64,000 bases of DNA, from positions 34,356 through 98,355 of the forward strand of contig CACWWC010000002.1 of the NCBI GenBank assembly GCA_902764545.1. Reading direction: 5' to 3'. The position numbers and the translations under genes were made by a program. The notes beneath the pieces are model-generated. The model was not told the origin of the DNA and made no database searches. It saw nothing but the letters and a program-made list of their open reading frames with translations. Source of the DNA: an uncultured Erysipelotrichaceae bacterium. GTDB taxonomy: Bacteria; Bacillota_I; Bacilli_A; RF39; UBA660. Shown here one piece after another: positions 34,671 to 44,129 of the stretch. Positions within the stretch are counted from its first letter, which is position 1; each line of letters opens with the position of its first letter.

Positions 34671-35492
34671 CTATGACTTCTTTATGTATGAGCTACCAGC
34701 TTTTCTTGAATTAATTGATATATCCTCTTTTAATTCATTCAATAAATCACTTAAAGAAAAAATATTTCCATCTTCAATCTTCTCAATTTCATTCACATTA
34801 GTAGAAGATTGTTTATACCCTTTACTTCTAAGTAATAAATCTAAGACATCAGATAACACACTGCATGAATCTAACAATAAATATTTTTGTCCAGATAAAT
34901 CAATATAATCTATAGCAAATGGTTTAGAATTCATTTTTATACATGTATTAACATAGCTTTCTAAATCACTTATAATATTTTGTAAATAACTTGTAGCATC
35001 AGGAATACTATAATTACAAGACTTCATATGATAACTAAGAAGAAAATATTTATTAAGCACAGTTCTTAAAAAATAAATATAACTTAGCATCTGTCTTTTA
35101 TTTACATCTAAATTGTCACATATTCCATCATCTGAAATAATTCTATTAGAATTACCATACATTCTACTTACTACCTTGTATTTATCAGATATTTTTACAA
35201 TACATCCTAATGAAAGACCCTTATCAATAGAAATATCATCAAAATACACAGGTTCAATTACATCATCATTAAAAATTTGATAACTACCTTCAAAATAATT
35301 ATATAAATTGTTAGGTGTAGTATCAAACTTCTCAACACCAACAGTATTACAATTTTTATCAAACGAAACATAAATCTTACTCTTTCGACTAGGAACCACA
35401 ACAACATTCGTAAGATATTTAGCATCTCTGTAATCAAGACCATATTGATTACAAGCACTTATCAACTTTTCCTCATCAACAACAATTCTCAT
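34671..35492 (-). CDS. Uncharacterised soluble protein
   Basis: 273 residues with no membrane segment. N-terminal half strand-rich (RIVVDEEKLI, VVVVPSRKSKIYVSFD), C-terminal half helical. No family recognised. It begins directly after the stop of the 35493 gene (TAA then ATG), with the ribosome site GAAGGTG inside that gene, so the two are translated together. Confidence 0.7.
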   Translation of the reverse strand: MRIVVDEEKLISACNQYGLDYRDAKYLTNVVVVPSRKSKIYVSFDKNCNTVGVEKFDTTPNNLYNYFEGSYQIFNDDVIEPVYFDDISIDKGLSLGCIVKISDKYKVVSRMYGNSNRIISDDGICDNLDVNKRQMLSYIYFLRTVLNKYFLLSYHMKSCNYSIPDATSYLQNIISDLESYVNTCIKMNSKPFAIDYIDLSGQKYLLLDSCSVLSDVLDLLLRSKGYKQSSTNVNEIEKIEDGNIFSLSDLLNELKEDISINSRKAGSSYIKKS

Positions 35493-36401
35493 TTAGTTAA
35501 CACCTTCTACTTTTTTAAATTCTTTATTAATATCATTATTATTATCACTACTTGTATATAAACTTGTTATTACATCAATTGTAGCCTCCGTAGTTTTTTT
35601 ATTATCTCTTAAAGATACAAAATAATCAACATAACAAGATAATTCCTTACTACCACCATGTTCTAAATAATAATTAATAAAACTATCCATATAAGAATCA
35701 TATAAAGTTATACCATATTTCATAGGAATAGACATATCACCATTAAACTCATTAGCAAACAACATTGCTCTCCTAGGCCCAACAATATCTCTACCACGTT
35801 CCATTATTCTATATATTATTGAGTCAAACAGCATCTTCTTATGCTTATTCCATAATTCAATTTTCATAGCCTGAGATTCTAATTCATTGCCCTTTGGTAA
35901 TTCAATATTCTCTGAATAAAATCTTTCTAATACTTCATTTAAATGTAACCCCTCTAATTCTTCATCAGTTATTTTCGACTTTGAAACAGACAAAGCCCCT
36001 TCAGACATTTCAACATAACCATTATTGTTTAAATGAAGATGAGCCAACCTAAACTCGGGCTGAAAATATAAAATGTTTCCATATTTTATATTTCCAAAAT
36101 AATACTGTTCATTTATTGGAAGAGCATTTACAAAATTTTCAAATTGGAATAGATCGCTATTAAAAGCATTATGATTATCGTCAGTAATATTACTATAAGG
36201 AATCATACTATTAATTTTATAATCAGGATACTTAAGTTCATACCATACCGCAACTTTCTCAATTAAGTTACGTAATTCTGATATAGTCTGACCCTCGTAT
36301 AATTCAACAAATTGTCCCTTCACAAAATTTTCATCAAACCAACATAAGTAATCATCAATATTTTTTTCTAATGACTTTTTTTCTTTTTTAAGCAATGACA
36401 T
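35493..36401 (-). CDS. Uncharacterised soluble protein
   Basis: 302 residues, soluble, mixed strand/helix, beginning with a lysine-rich helix (LLKKEKKSLEKNIDDYL). The middle holds RLAHLHLNNNGYVEMSEGAL and ESQAMKIELWNKHKKMLFDS. No family recognised. AGGAGAGG precedes ATG 36401. It heads a minus-strand set with the genes at 34671, 34089 and 33505 that has an accessory character. Confidence 0.7.
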   Translation of the reverse strand: MSLLKKEKKSLEKNIDDYLCWFDENFVKGQFVELYEGQTISELRNLIEKVAVWYELKYPDYKINSMIPYSNITDDNHNAFNSDLFQFENFVNALPINEQYYFGNIKYGNILYFQPEFRLAHLHLNNNGYVEMSEGALSVSKSKITDEELEGLHLNEVLERFYSENIELPKGNELESQAMKIELWNKHKKMLFDSIIYRIMERGRDIVGPRRAMLFANEFNGDMSIPMKYGITLYDSYMDSFINYYLEHGGSKELSCYVDYFVSLRDNKKTTEATIDVITSLYTSSDNNNDINKEFKKVEGVN

Positions 36402-36440
36402 ATAACCTCTCCTTTTTAACTATAAAAATTATTCTAACAC

Positions 36441-36466
36441 AAAAAGAGGTATTATTAAACCTCTTT
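36441..36466 (-). terminator. htpG terminator
   Basis: AAAGAGGT (36466-36459) pairs with ACCTCTTT (36450-36443) around 8 nt and is followed by TTG on the minus strand. Confidence 0.75.
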
Positions 36467-36469
36467 ATT

Positions 36470-38350
36470 TTACTTAGAAATAACTTCACAAATTAACTTA
36501 CTTATTTCACTAGGATCTTCAATAGGCAATCCAGCTATCATTCTAGCTTCACTGTAAAGAATCTTTGTATATTTATCAAATTCATCTTTATCTTTTTTGT
36601 ATAATGTTTTTAACTTTTTAGTAATTGGATGTTTCTCATTAATCTCAAGTACTGTTTGAGCCTTAATTCCCATATCATTTGGCATAGCATCAAATACTTT
36701 CTGCATCTCAATAGAAACATCTCCCTTTGTAGTTAAACAAACTGGATGAGATTTTAATTTATTACTGAATCTTACTTCACTTACTTCTTCAAGCTTTTCA
36801 CACATATCTTTAAGTAAATCAGAATTATCTTCATTAGCTTTCTTAGTAGCTTCCTTTTCTTCTTCTGTTTCTAAATCAAGCCCCTCATCTGTAACATTTT
36901 TAAACTTTTTAGAATTATATTCTGCAATTGCAGTAACACAGAACTCATCAACATATTCAGTCAAATATAAAATATCGTATTCCTTATCTCTAACTTGTTC
37001 AACTTGAGGAAGTGAATTAATCTTTTCAACAGATGAACCAGAAGCATAATAAATTGAATCTTGTCCTTCCTTCATCTCAGAAACATATTCAGAAATAGAA
37101 ATAAGTCTTTCATGTTTTGCAGAATAAAACATTACTAAGTCTTTTAACTTATCTTTATCAACTCCATAGTTATTATAAACACCATATTTTAATTGAACAC
37201 CAAATGTTTTAAAAAATGAAATGTATGTCTCCCTATCTTCCTTCATCATCTTTTCAAGTTCTTTGCGAATCTTGCTTTCAATATTTTTAGCAATTAATTT
37301 AACAGCTTGAGATTCCTGTAAAATTTCACGTGAAATATTCAAAGACAAATCTTCAGAATCAACAATACCTTTAACAAAACTAAAATAATCAGGAAGTAGA
37401 TCTCCACACTTTTCCATAATCATTACACCATTTGAATACAGAGCCAATCCTTTTTCATATTCCTGTGTATAATAATCATAAGGTGCATGTGATGGAATAA
37501 ATAAAAGTGATTTGTATGAAATCATACCCTCAACAGAAGAATGAATTACTTTTAGTGGTTTATCATAATCACTAAACTTATCCATATAAAAATTATCATA
37601 ATCTTCATCTTTAACATCACTCTTAGATTTTTTCCAAATAGGAACCATACTATTTAATGTTTCAACTTTTTTAGTATCCTTATATTCTTTTTTCTCCTCA
37701 TCAACTAATTCATGATGAGTGCATTCCATTTTAATAGGAAATGCAATATAATCAGAATATTTCTTTACTAATTGTTTTAATTCATACTCATCTAAATATT
37801 TAGAAAATTCAAACTCTTCAGTATCATCTTTAATCTTAAGAACAATCTCAGTACCAATATCCTTCTTTTTACCTTCAGTAATAGTATAACCATCAACACC
37901 CTCAGACTCCCATACATAGGCATCATCACTATCAACGCTCTTTGATGTAACAGTAATCTTATCACTTACCATAAAAGCTGAATAAAAGCCAACACCAAAT
38001 TGTCCAATTATATCAACTTTTTCATCCTTAGACATGTTCTCTTTAAAATTAAGAGAGCCACTTTTCGCAATAGTACCTAAATTAGATTCTAATTCTTCTT
38101 TAGTCATACCACAACCATTATCAGAAATTGTTAATGTACGGCTATCTTTATCAAAAGAAATATTAATCTCTAATTTATCCTTTTTAACCTTAATTTTTTT
38201 ATCAGTTAAACTTCTATAATATAATTTATCTAAAGCATCACTAGAATTACTAATTAACTCTCTTAAGAAAATATCTTTATTTGTATAAATAGAATTAATC
38301 ATTAAATCAAGCAATCTTTTAGACTCAGATTTAAATGCTTTTTTAGCCAT
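36470..38350 (-). CDS. htpG: Hsp90-family chaperone HtpG
   Basis: 626 residues, full length. GHKL ATPase N-domain: ELISNSSDALDKL, SDNGCGMTKEEL, IGQFGVGFYSAFMVSD. Middle domain catalytic arginine region SREILQESQAVKLI, and a C-terminal dimerisation domain. It folds client proteins in the cytosol with ATP. The upstream region has a CIRCE element over the promoter, so HrcA control is expected, unlike Bacillus subtilis where htpG is outside the HrcA group. A GGAGATGAT site precedes ATG 38350. Confidence 0.97.
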   Translation of the reverse strand: MAKKAFKSESKRLLDLMINSIYTNKDIFLRELISNSSDALDKLYYRSLTDKKIKVKKDKLEINISFDKDSRTLTISDNGCGMTKEELESNLGTIAKSGSLNFKENMSKDEKVDIIGQFGVGFYSAFMVSDKITVTSKSVDSDDAYVWESEGVDGYTITEGKKKDIGTEIVLKIKDDTEEFEFSKYLDEYELKQLVKKYSDYIAFPIKMECTHHELVDEEKKEYKDTKKVETLNSMVPIWKKSKSDVKDEDYDNFYMDKFSDYDKPLKVIHSSVEGMISYKSLLFIPSHAPYDYYTQEYEKGLALYSNGVMIMEKCGDLLPDYFSFVKGIVDSEDLSLNISREILQESQAVKLIAKNIESKIRKELEKMMKEDRETYISFFKTFGVQLKYGVYNNYGVDKDKLKDLVMFYSAKHERLISISEYVSEMKEGQDSIYYASGSSVEKINSLPQVEQVRDKEYDILYLTEYVDEFCVTAIAEYNSKKFKNVTDEGLDLETEEEKEATKKANEDNSDLLKDMCEKLEEVSEVRFSNKLKSHPVCLTTKGDVSIEMQKVFDAMPNDMGIKAQTVLEINEKHPITKKLKTLYKKDKDEFDKYTKILYSEARMIAGLPIEDPSEISKLICEVISK

Positions 38351-38381
38351 AATATCATCTCCTTGTTTTTTGACTACAATT

Positions 38382-38412
38382 ATTATATAGCACTTATCTT
38401 AGCAGTTGTCAA
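38382..38412 (-). promoter_or_regulatory. htpG promoter
   Basis: On the minus strand TTGACA (38412-38407), then 17 nt to TATATA (38389-38384) or 19 nt to TATAAT (38387-38382). The -35 box lies inside the CIRCE element. Confidence 0.75.
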
Positions 38413-38425
38413 GCAAGAGTGCTAA
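38399..38425. promoter_or_regulatory. CIRCE element (HrcA operator) upstream of htpG
   Basis: On the minus strand TTAGCACTC (38425-38417), 9 nt, AACTGCTAA (38407-38399). The left arm is perfect, the right arm matches GAGTGCTAA at 7 of 9, and the spacer is the canonical 9. A further half-like AAGTGCTAT follows at 38395-38387. No hrcA gene is in the window. Confidence 0.85.
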
Positions 38426-38439
38426 AAATGTTCAAAAAG

Positions 38440-38460
38440 AAAAAAGCATTACTGCTTTTT
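38440..38460 (-). terminator. Terminator of the first DUF3419-like pair
   Basis: AAAAAGCA/TGCTTTTT stem (38460-38453 with 38448-38441) with loop GTAA plus T-run. It overlaps the stop codon of the 38449 gene and sits just upstream of the CIRCE region. Confidence 0.8.
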
Positions 38461-39207
38461 ATAAACGTATCCTAAATCATCCTCTAAATTTTGATAATCA
38501 AACTTTGTACCCAGAATTAAATGTTCATACATTTTATTATCTTTATTCCATAAATCACTACATAAAATAATACCATTATCATTTAATAATCTATATGCAT
38601 TATCTCTTACCATTATAAAATCATATTTATCACTAACCCATTCAAGTATATTAGATGCAACAATAATGTCATATTTTTTATCAATAAAAACAGGCTTGAA
38701 AAAATCAACATTATAAAAGCATCCATTATCAACAATAGCTTTTTCAAAATCAACTTTACTAACATCTATAAAATCTTTACCCATATTAAAAAGCTCAGAA
38801 ATAGCATAATATTTACTCATCTTTTTCCAAAAACTTAATGCTCTTTTCTCAAGTCTAGAAGATGTCTTCACTTTATTTAATAATTCTTTTAGCCAAACAT
38901 TGTCATCGCACAATAACTCATATGGATAGTATATCTTATCATATTTAATAGCCCATAATCTTAAATAATAATAGTATAAAGTAATATAATTTTTATCAAA
39001 ATAATCTACACTTTTAGCATTAGCAGATCTAGATAAAAAAACCTGATCTGAACTAGACAAAACAGATAAAACATCATTACCATCAAAATTAACTTTAGAA
39101 AATAACTCTTGAAGCTTTTCATTAGTAGAAAAATAAATTCTCTTTTCATCATTTCCATAACAATTACACAATTCTTTTACATATGAAACATCATTTTTTA
39201 CACTCAT
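38449..39207 (-). CDS. DUF3419-like SAM-binding protein, paralog 1
   Basis: 252 residues. The nucleotide-binding turn reads VLSVLSSSDQVF (about 46-57), followed by a second strand with SVDYFDKN and the helix LYYYYLRLWAIKY, then YDIIVASNILEW in the place of a methyltransferase motif IV. This order (xGDQ turn, D-x-N strand, long helix) recalls DUF3419/BtaA, which move the aminocarboxypropyl group of SAM. In this copy the turn has SSSDQ instead of GSGDQ. It is the second gene of a pair sharing the promoter at 40039. The function is unknown. Confidence 0.65.
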   Translation of the reverse strand: MSVKNDVSYVKELCNCYGNDEKRIYFSTNEKLQELFSKVNFDGNDVLSVLSSSDQVFLSRSANAKSVDYFDKNYITLYYYYLRLWAIKYDKIYYPYELLCDDNVWLKELLNKVKTSSRLEKRALSFWKKMSKYYAISELFNMGKDFIDVSKVDFEKAIVDNGCFYNVDFFKPVFIDKKYDIIVASNILEWVSDKYDFIMVRDNAYRLLNDNGIILCSDLWNKDNKMYEHLILGTKFDYQNLEDDLGYVYKKQ

Positions 39208-39234
39208 ATTACTCTCCTTATATAATTATATGAA

Positions 39235-40014
39235 TTATAACTTTTTTTTATATACAAAACCTAAATTATTATTTAAATCACTATATTCAAATATATCAGA
39301 AAAAATTGTCTTTTCATCAGGATGAACATAGTAATATGACTTACTTACTCTACTACAAAGAACTATTCCATTATCTGTCAATAACTTATTAATATTATTT
39401 TTTAATCTATTAATACATCTTACATCACCATCAGTCCATTCCAAAATATTTGAAAGAACAATAATATCATATTTTAATTTAAAAGTGTTCTTTCTAAATA
39501 AATCCACATTAATAAAATTAACTCTAGCATCAAGATTTGTGTTTATTGAAGATGTATCATAATTTAACATAGTGTTTTTATCTATGTAGAAAAGACTTGA
39601 AAATAAAACTTTTTTATCAAGCAAACTCCTCCAAAAAGTAAGTGCTGCTTTTTCTTCTTTAGAATTAACCTCAACTTTAGATAATAATTTTCCTATTGAT
39701 TGATAATCATTTTTAATTAGTTCAGTGGGATATAAGTTATTCAGATATTTAATAGACCACATTCTATAAAAGTAATAATAATATGTAAGTTTATTTTTAT
39801 CAAAAGTATCTATACTTCGCACACCCAATTGCTTAATTTTAAAATATTGATCTGAACTAGCTAGAACACAAAAAACATCTTTACCATTAAAATCTATCTC
39901 ACTATATAATTCATCCAGTTTTTCATTAGTATTAAAATAAATCCTAGAATAATCATAAAAATAATAATTATCACAAATCTTTTTAGTAAAAAACAAATCT
40001 TTTCTAACACCCAT
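39235..40014 (-). CDS. DUF3419-like SAM-binding protein, paralog 2
   Basis: 259 residues from ATG 40014. An earlier ATG at 40038 lies within the -10 box, so it cannot be translated from this promoter; GAGGG lies 7 nt before 40014. Same fold order as its neighbours: VFCVLASSDQYF turn, SIDTFDKN strand, TYYYYFYRMWSIKY helix and YDIIVLSNILEW. It lies 27 bp upstream of paralog 1. Confidence 0.65.
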   Translation of the reverse strand: MGVRKDLFFTKKICDNYYFYDYSRIYFNTNEKLDELYSEIDFNGKDVFCVLASSDQYFKIKQLGVRSIDTFDKNKLTYYYYFYRMWSIKYLNNLYPTELIKNDYQSIGKLLSKVEVNSKEEKAALTFWRSLLDKKVLFSSLFYIDKNTMLNYDTSSINTNLDARVNFINVDLFRKNTFKLKYDIIVLSNILEWTDGDVRCINRLKNNINKLLTDNGIVLCSRVSKSYYYVHPDEKTIFSDIFEYSDLNNNLGFVYKKKL

Positions 40015-40038
40015 ACCAATCCCTCGACTTGCCTTCAT

Positions 40039-40067
40039 ATTATAAATAAAAAAGATAGATAAGTCAA
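40039..40067 (-). promoter_or_regulatory. Promoter of the first DUF3419-like pair
   Basis: On the minus strand TTGACT (40067-40062), 17 nt, TATAAT (40044-40039). It sets transcription start close to 40032 and thereby decides the start codon of the gene it drives. Confidence 0.8.
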
Positions 40068-40436
40068 TTAAAAAGAATTGCCAAACTCAATAAGTCTATA
40101 TTGTAGGTTGATTTATCATACATAATTTCATTAATTAGATACTGACATTTTTTCTCTTTATTTCAAATAACTTATGTCCTTATTCCTGCATATCAATACC
40201 CGGTACTATTATTCCAATCAAAGTAAATATGAGAATTTTCAGTTGTTTTTTTATTAATTATATAATACACTCCATAGTATAAATAATAAATCAAGCTTTA
40301 TAAAAACTTTACTTTTTTATAAGTATTGAAAAAACAAATAGAAAAATATTTTTACTAGAAAAAAATTTATAAAATTGTTATAATATAAAGCGTAAATAGC
40401 GAATCAATATTGATTACTTAATTTTAAGGAGCTGAA
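40068..40436. other. Intergenic region between divergent genes
   Basis: About 370 bp of AT-rich DNA with no open frame or RNA motif I can recognise. A TATAAT at about 40379-40384 probably serves the carD-like gene; its -35 box is not clear. Confidence 0.45.
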
Positions 40437-40922
40437 ATGTTTAAAATAGATGATTATTTAGTATATGGTAAAGATGTATGTCAAGTTAAAGAAATAAAAA
40501 AATATCATGATGAAGAATATTATTTACTAATTCCAGTAAAAGATAAAAGTCTAAAAATAAATATTCCTGTAAAAAATGATAAAATAAGAAAGTTAATATC
40601 TAAGGAAGAAATTGATAAACTAATTAATAATATACCAACAATAGAAATATTAGATATTAATGATAAATTTATTGAATCGGAATATAAAAAATTATTACTA
40701 CAAGGAAATCATGAAGATTTAATTAAAATTATTAAAACCACATATTTAAAAAATAAGGAAAGACTTGATAATAAGAAGAAAACTACAGATAGAGATAACA
40801 ATTATTTTAATAAAGCAGAAGAAATTCTATATACTGAATTTAGTATTGTATTAAATATGTCATATGAAGATACTAAAAATTATATAATTAATCAAGTCGA
40901 AAAAATAATAACATCAAAATAG
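40437..40922 (+). CDS. CarD-family transcription regulator (CdnL/TRCF N-domain)
   Basis: 161 residues. The N-terminal RNA-polymerase-interacting domain is recognisable: FKIDDYLVYGKDVCQVKEI, YYLLIPVKDKSLKINIPVKN, IRKLISKEEIDKL. A helical C-terminal domain follows. CarD proteins bind the RNA polymerase beta subunit and stabilise open promoters, notably at rRNA promoters. The family has a P-rich loop at the equivalent of KDVCQV. AAGGAG lies 5 nt before ATG 40437. It is a lone plus-strand gene. Confidence 0.82.
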   Translation: MFKIDDYLVYGKDVCQVKEIKKYHDEEYYLLIPVKDKSLKINIPVKNDKIRKLISKEEIDKLINNIPTIEILDINDKFIESEYKKLLLQGNHEDLIKIIKTTYLKNKERLDNKKKTTDRDNNYFNKAEEILYTEFSIVLNMSYEDTKNYIINQVEKIITSK

Positions 40923-40935
40923 ATGTTATTTTTTT
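40907..40935 (+). terminator. Terminator of the carD-like gene
   Basis: AATAACATC (40907-40915) pairs with GATGTTATT (40922-40930), loop AAAATA, then five T. Confidence 0.88.
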
Positions 40936-40966
40936 AAAAAAAGATAAACACATGACATGTTTATCT
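40934..40966 (-). terminator. Terminator of the gatCAB-aspS operon
   Basis: AGATAAACA (40966-40958) pairs with TGTTTATCT (40950-40942) around 7 nt, followed by six T on the minus strand; it begins at the aspS stop. Confidence 0.88.
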
Positions 40967-42700
40967 AACTTTTATATGAGCTTCTCTTAACTGCATTTCT
41001 TCAACATCACCAGGTGCTCCCATAAGTTGATCTGCTCCACTTGCTGCAAGTGGGAAAGCTACAGTTTCACGAATTGATTCTTGATCAAGTAGCATCATTA
41101 ATATTCTATCAATTCCAGGTGCCATTCCAGCATGAGGTGGAGCACCATATTTAAATGCTTCATAAAGAGCTTTAAATCTTTTTTGAATTTCACTCTCTGG
41201 ATATCCAGCAATTTCAAATGCTTTTTTCATAATTTCTATATCATGGTTACGAACTGCTCCACTTGCCATTTCAATACCATTACATACAAAATCAAATTGA
41301 TATGCAAGTACTTCCTCCGGCTTTTTATTTAATAACGAATCCATACCTCCTTGTGGCATACTGAATGGGTTATGTGTGAAAATATATTTTTCTTCTTCTT
41401 CACTCCACTCATACATTGGAAAATCTTTTACAATACAGAAATTAAATTCATCTTTATCAAGTAAATCTAATCTTCTACCTAATTCATCTCTAATTTCACC
41501 TGCATATTTATAAGCATTGTTTCTATCAGCAATAAAGAAGATTACACAACCTGGCTTTAATTTCGCAACTTTAATTAAATCCTCTCGCTCATCATCACTT
41601 AAAAACTTATCAATTGGACCAACAAACTTCATGTCATCATCAACTTTAAAATATCCAATACCAGCGCTCATTCCAATACTCTTGGCATAATCTCCTAAAT
41701 CATTAAACCATGAGTTTGATTTATCTGCGATATCAGGAACAACTATACCCTTAACAGTAACGCCTCTAAAAGGACGGAATGTAGTTTCTTCAAATACCTC
41801 TGTTAAATCAACTAATTCTAAAGGGTTTCTAAGATCAGGTTTATCTGTACCAAACCTCTCCATTGATTCTTTAAATGAAAGTCTTGTAAATGGTGTAACC
41901 TTTTTACCTTCACCAAACTTTTTAAATGTCTCAGTAAATATTTTTTCACCAATCTTTAAAATATCTTCTTCTTCAGCAAAAGCCATTTCTAAATCTAATT
42001 GGTAAAATTCTCCATAAAGTCTATCACTTCTTGCATCTTCATCTCTAAAACAAGGTGCTATTTGGAAATACTTATCAAATCCTGAACACATCAACAATTG
42101 CTTAAATTGTTGTGGTGCTTGTGGAAGAGCATAAAACTTACCATGAAATTTCCTACTTGGTACAATAAAGTCTCTTGCTCCTTCTGGAGAAGACGCAGTT
42201 AAAATAGGAGTTTGAATTTCTAAGTAATCTTCCTCTTTCATAAGCTTTCTTAAAAAATCAATTACTTCTACTCTAAATAAAATGCTTTTCTTCACTTTAG
42301 GATTTCTTAAATCCAAATATCTATATTTAAGTCTAACATCCTCTGATACCTCATGAGAAGTCATTACTTCAAATGGAAGAACATTATTAGCTTTTCCTAA
42401 TACTTCTAATTCACTTACAAGTAACTCAATAGTACCTGTAGAAATTCTACTATTATAATCTTCTTCATTTCTCTTTCTAATAATACCTTTAATAGTAATA
42501 CTAGATTCTCTTGTTATTCCATCAAAAATAGAATCATCATTTGATACAACCTGAACCACTCCAGTCATATCACGTAAATCTAAGAAAATTACCCCACCAT
42601 GGTCTCTTATATTTTCAACAAAACCAGCAACTCGCACTTCTTGATCCACTAATTTTTCAGTTAATTCTGAACACTTATGTGTTCTATATTTATTTGCCAT
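40961..42700 (-). CDS. aspS: Aspartyl-tRNA synthetase (probably non-discriminating)
   Basis: 579 residues, the long bacterial type. N-terminal OB fold (VRVAGFVENIRDHGGVIFLDLRD) for the anticodon, class II motif 2 (FRDEDARSDR), GAD insertion, and motif 3 (GMAPGIDRILMMLL). It is the last gene of gatC-gatA-gatB-aspS, overlapping gatB by 11 bp. Linkage to GatCAB and a T-box with an Asn-type specifier suggests it charges both tRNA-Asp and tRNA-Asn, with GatCAB amidating Asp-tRNA-Asn. The specificity residues were not analysed, so this is inference. Confidence 0.95.
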   Translation of the reverse strand: MANKYRTHKCSELTEKLVDQEVRVAGFVENIRDHGGVIFLDLRDMTGVVQVVSNDDSIFDGITRESSITIKGIIRKRNEEDYNSRISTGTIELLVSELEVLGKANNVLPFEVMTSHEVSEDVRLKYRYLDLRNPKVKKSILFRVEVIDFLRKLMKEEDYLEIQTPILTASSPEGARDFIVPSRKFHGKFYALPQAPQQFKQLLMCSGFDKYFQIAPCFRDEDARSDRLYGEFYQLDLEMAFAEEEDILKIGEKIFTETFKKFGEGKKVTPFTRLSFKESMERFGTDKPDLRNPLELVDLTEVFEETTFRPFRGVTVKGIVVPDIADKSNSWFNDLGDYAKSIGMSAGIGYFKVDDDMKFVGPIDKFLSDDEREDLIKVAKLKPGCVIFFIADRNNAYKYAGEIRDELGRRLDLLDKDEFNFCIVKDFPMYEWSEEEEKYIFTHNPFSMPQGGMDSLLNKKPEEVLAYQFDFVCNGIEMASGAVRNHDIEIMKKAFEIAGYPESEIQKRFKALYEAFKYGAPPHAGMAPGIDRILMMLLDQESIRETVAFPLAASGADQLMGAPGDVEEMQLREAHIKVR

Positions 42701-44129
42701 TATCCTTTCTCCTCTCTAATTCTTTACTAATAATTTCTCTAGATAAATTTGGATTTGCTTGTCTATTAGACTTTTTCATAGTTTGTCCAACAAAGAAGTT
42801 AACTGCGGACATATTACCATCCTCAACATATTGTCTAACTACTTCTGGATTTTCATCCATGATTCCAGTAATTAACTCAAGCAATTTATCTTCATCATTT
42901 ATTTGAGATAAGCCCTCTTTTTTAACTAATTCTACTGGATCTATTTTCTTATCAATCGCTTCATAAAGCAATTTTTTTGCAGCATCCATACTAAGTTTAT
43001 TTTCACCAACTAATTTTATTACTTCAGAAAGCATTTTAGGAGTAATAAATAATTCATTAATACTTATTTCTAACTTATTTAATGTAGATAGTATCGCAGT
43101 AGTTACAAAGTTAACTGCAAGTGTTGTATCAACTCCATTACTTAATACTTCTTCAAAATAATCTGAAATATCTCTTTGTTTTGATAAAACACCAGCATCA
43201 TATTCACTCATATTATATTTATCTATATATTTTAAATATCTATCACCTTTTAATTCTGGTAAATTATTTTTTAATTCATCTAATAATTCTTTAGTTACTG
43301 GAGTTGATGGAATATTAGGTTCAATAAAATACTTATAATCAACTGCATCAACTTTTTCTCTCATTGAATAAGTTTTTCCATCTTCCGCAATTCTTCTTGT
43401 TTCTTGAACTACTTTTCCACCACTTTCAAGTACTTCAGTTTGTCTTTTGATTTCATACTCTATCGCAGCACGTACATTATTAAATGCATTAATGTTTTTC
43501 ATCTCAACTTTAGTACCTAATTCTGTATCAGTATCCTTCATAAGTGATATATTAACATCACATCTCATTTGACCATAATTACTCTTAGCTTCACTTACTC
43601 CTAAGAATAAGAATAAATCTCTTAAATCCTCTAAGTATGCTACAGCTTCATCAGCAGACTCTATACAAGGATTAGTAACTATCTCAAGTAAAGGTACACC
43701 ACTACGATTATAATCAATTAATGAATACTTTGGATAATGTTCAAGAGATGCAGTATCTTCTTCTAGATGCACATCATGTAAAGTAACTCTTTTTACTTTT
43801 CTATTTACAAGTACATCTAAATAACCATTTACTCCAACAGGTTTAGTATTTTGAGTTATTTGATATCCTTTAGGTAAATCTGCATAATAGTAATTTTTTC
43901 TATCAAAAATAATTTCATCAGGTAAATCACAGTGTAATGCCATTGATGTAAATAAAGCTTTCTTAACAGCTTCCTTGTTTGCTACTGGAAGTATTCCAGG
44001 TAAACCTAAATCAACAGTCGCAACATTAATGTTATGTGCTTCGGTAAACTCATTTGGTGCAGGTGAAAAGTTCTTTGACTTTGTCTCTAATTCACAATGA
44101 ACTTCAAGTCCGATAACAACTTTATACAT
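42690..44129 (-). CDS. gatB: Asp-tRNA(Asn)/Glu-tRNA(Gln) amidotransferase subunit B
   Basis: 479 residues from ATG 44129 (GTAGGTGA upstream; start overlaps the gatA stop by 8 bp). Kinase-like cradle domain: VVIGLEVHCELETKSK, RKNYYYADLPKGYQI, DYNRSGVPLLEIVTNP. YqeY-like tail domain binds tRNA (FFVGQTMKKSNRQANP). It phosphorylates the misacylated aminoacyl-tRNA and then amidates it with ammonia from GatA. Confidence 0.97.
   Translation of the reverse strand: MYKVVIGLEVHCELETKSKNFSPAPNEFTEAHNINVATVDLGLPGILPVANKEAVKKALFTSMALHCDLPDEIIFDRKNYYYADLPKGYQITQNTKPVGVNGYLDVLVNRKVKRVTLHDVHLEEDTASLEHYPKYSLIDYNRSGVPLLEIVTNPCIESADEAVAYLEDLRDLFLFLGVSEAKSNYGQMRCDVNISLMKDTDTELGTKVEMKNINAFNNVRAAIEYEIKRQTEVLESGGKVVQETRRIAEDGKTYSMREKVDAVDYKYFIEPNIPSTPVTKELLDELKNNLPELKGDRYLKYIDKYNMSEYDAGVLSKQRDISDYFEEVLSNGVDTTLAVNFVTTAILSTLNKLEISINELFITPKMLSEVIKLVGENKLSMDAAKKLLYEAIDKKIDPVELVKKEGLSQINDEDKLLELITGIMDENPEVVRQYVEDGNMSAVNFFVGQTMKKSNRQANPNLSREIISKELERRKDNGK

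Noticed and set aside
33505..36401. Phage or toxin-antitoxin locus
   Set aside because: Only the ImmA-like fold hints at this; there is no integrase, repressor, toxin motif or attachment repeat.
40068..40436. Small regulatory RNA or 6S RNA in the gap before carD
   Set aside because: No strong hairpin series, terminator or promoter pair specific to an RNA could be found.
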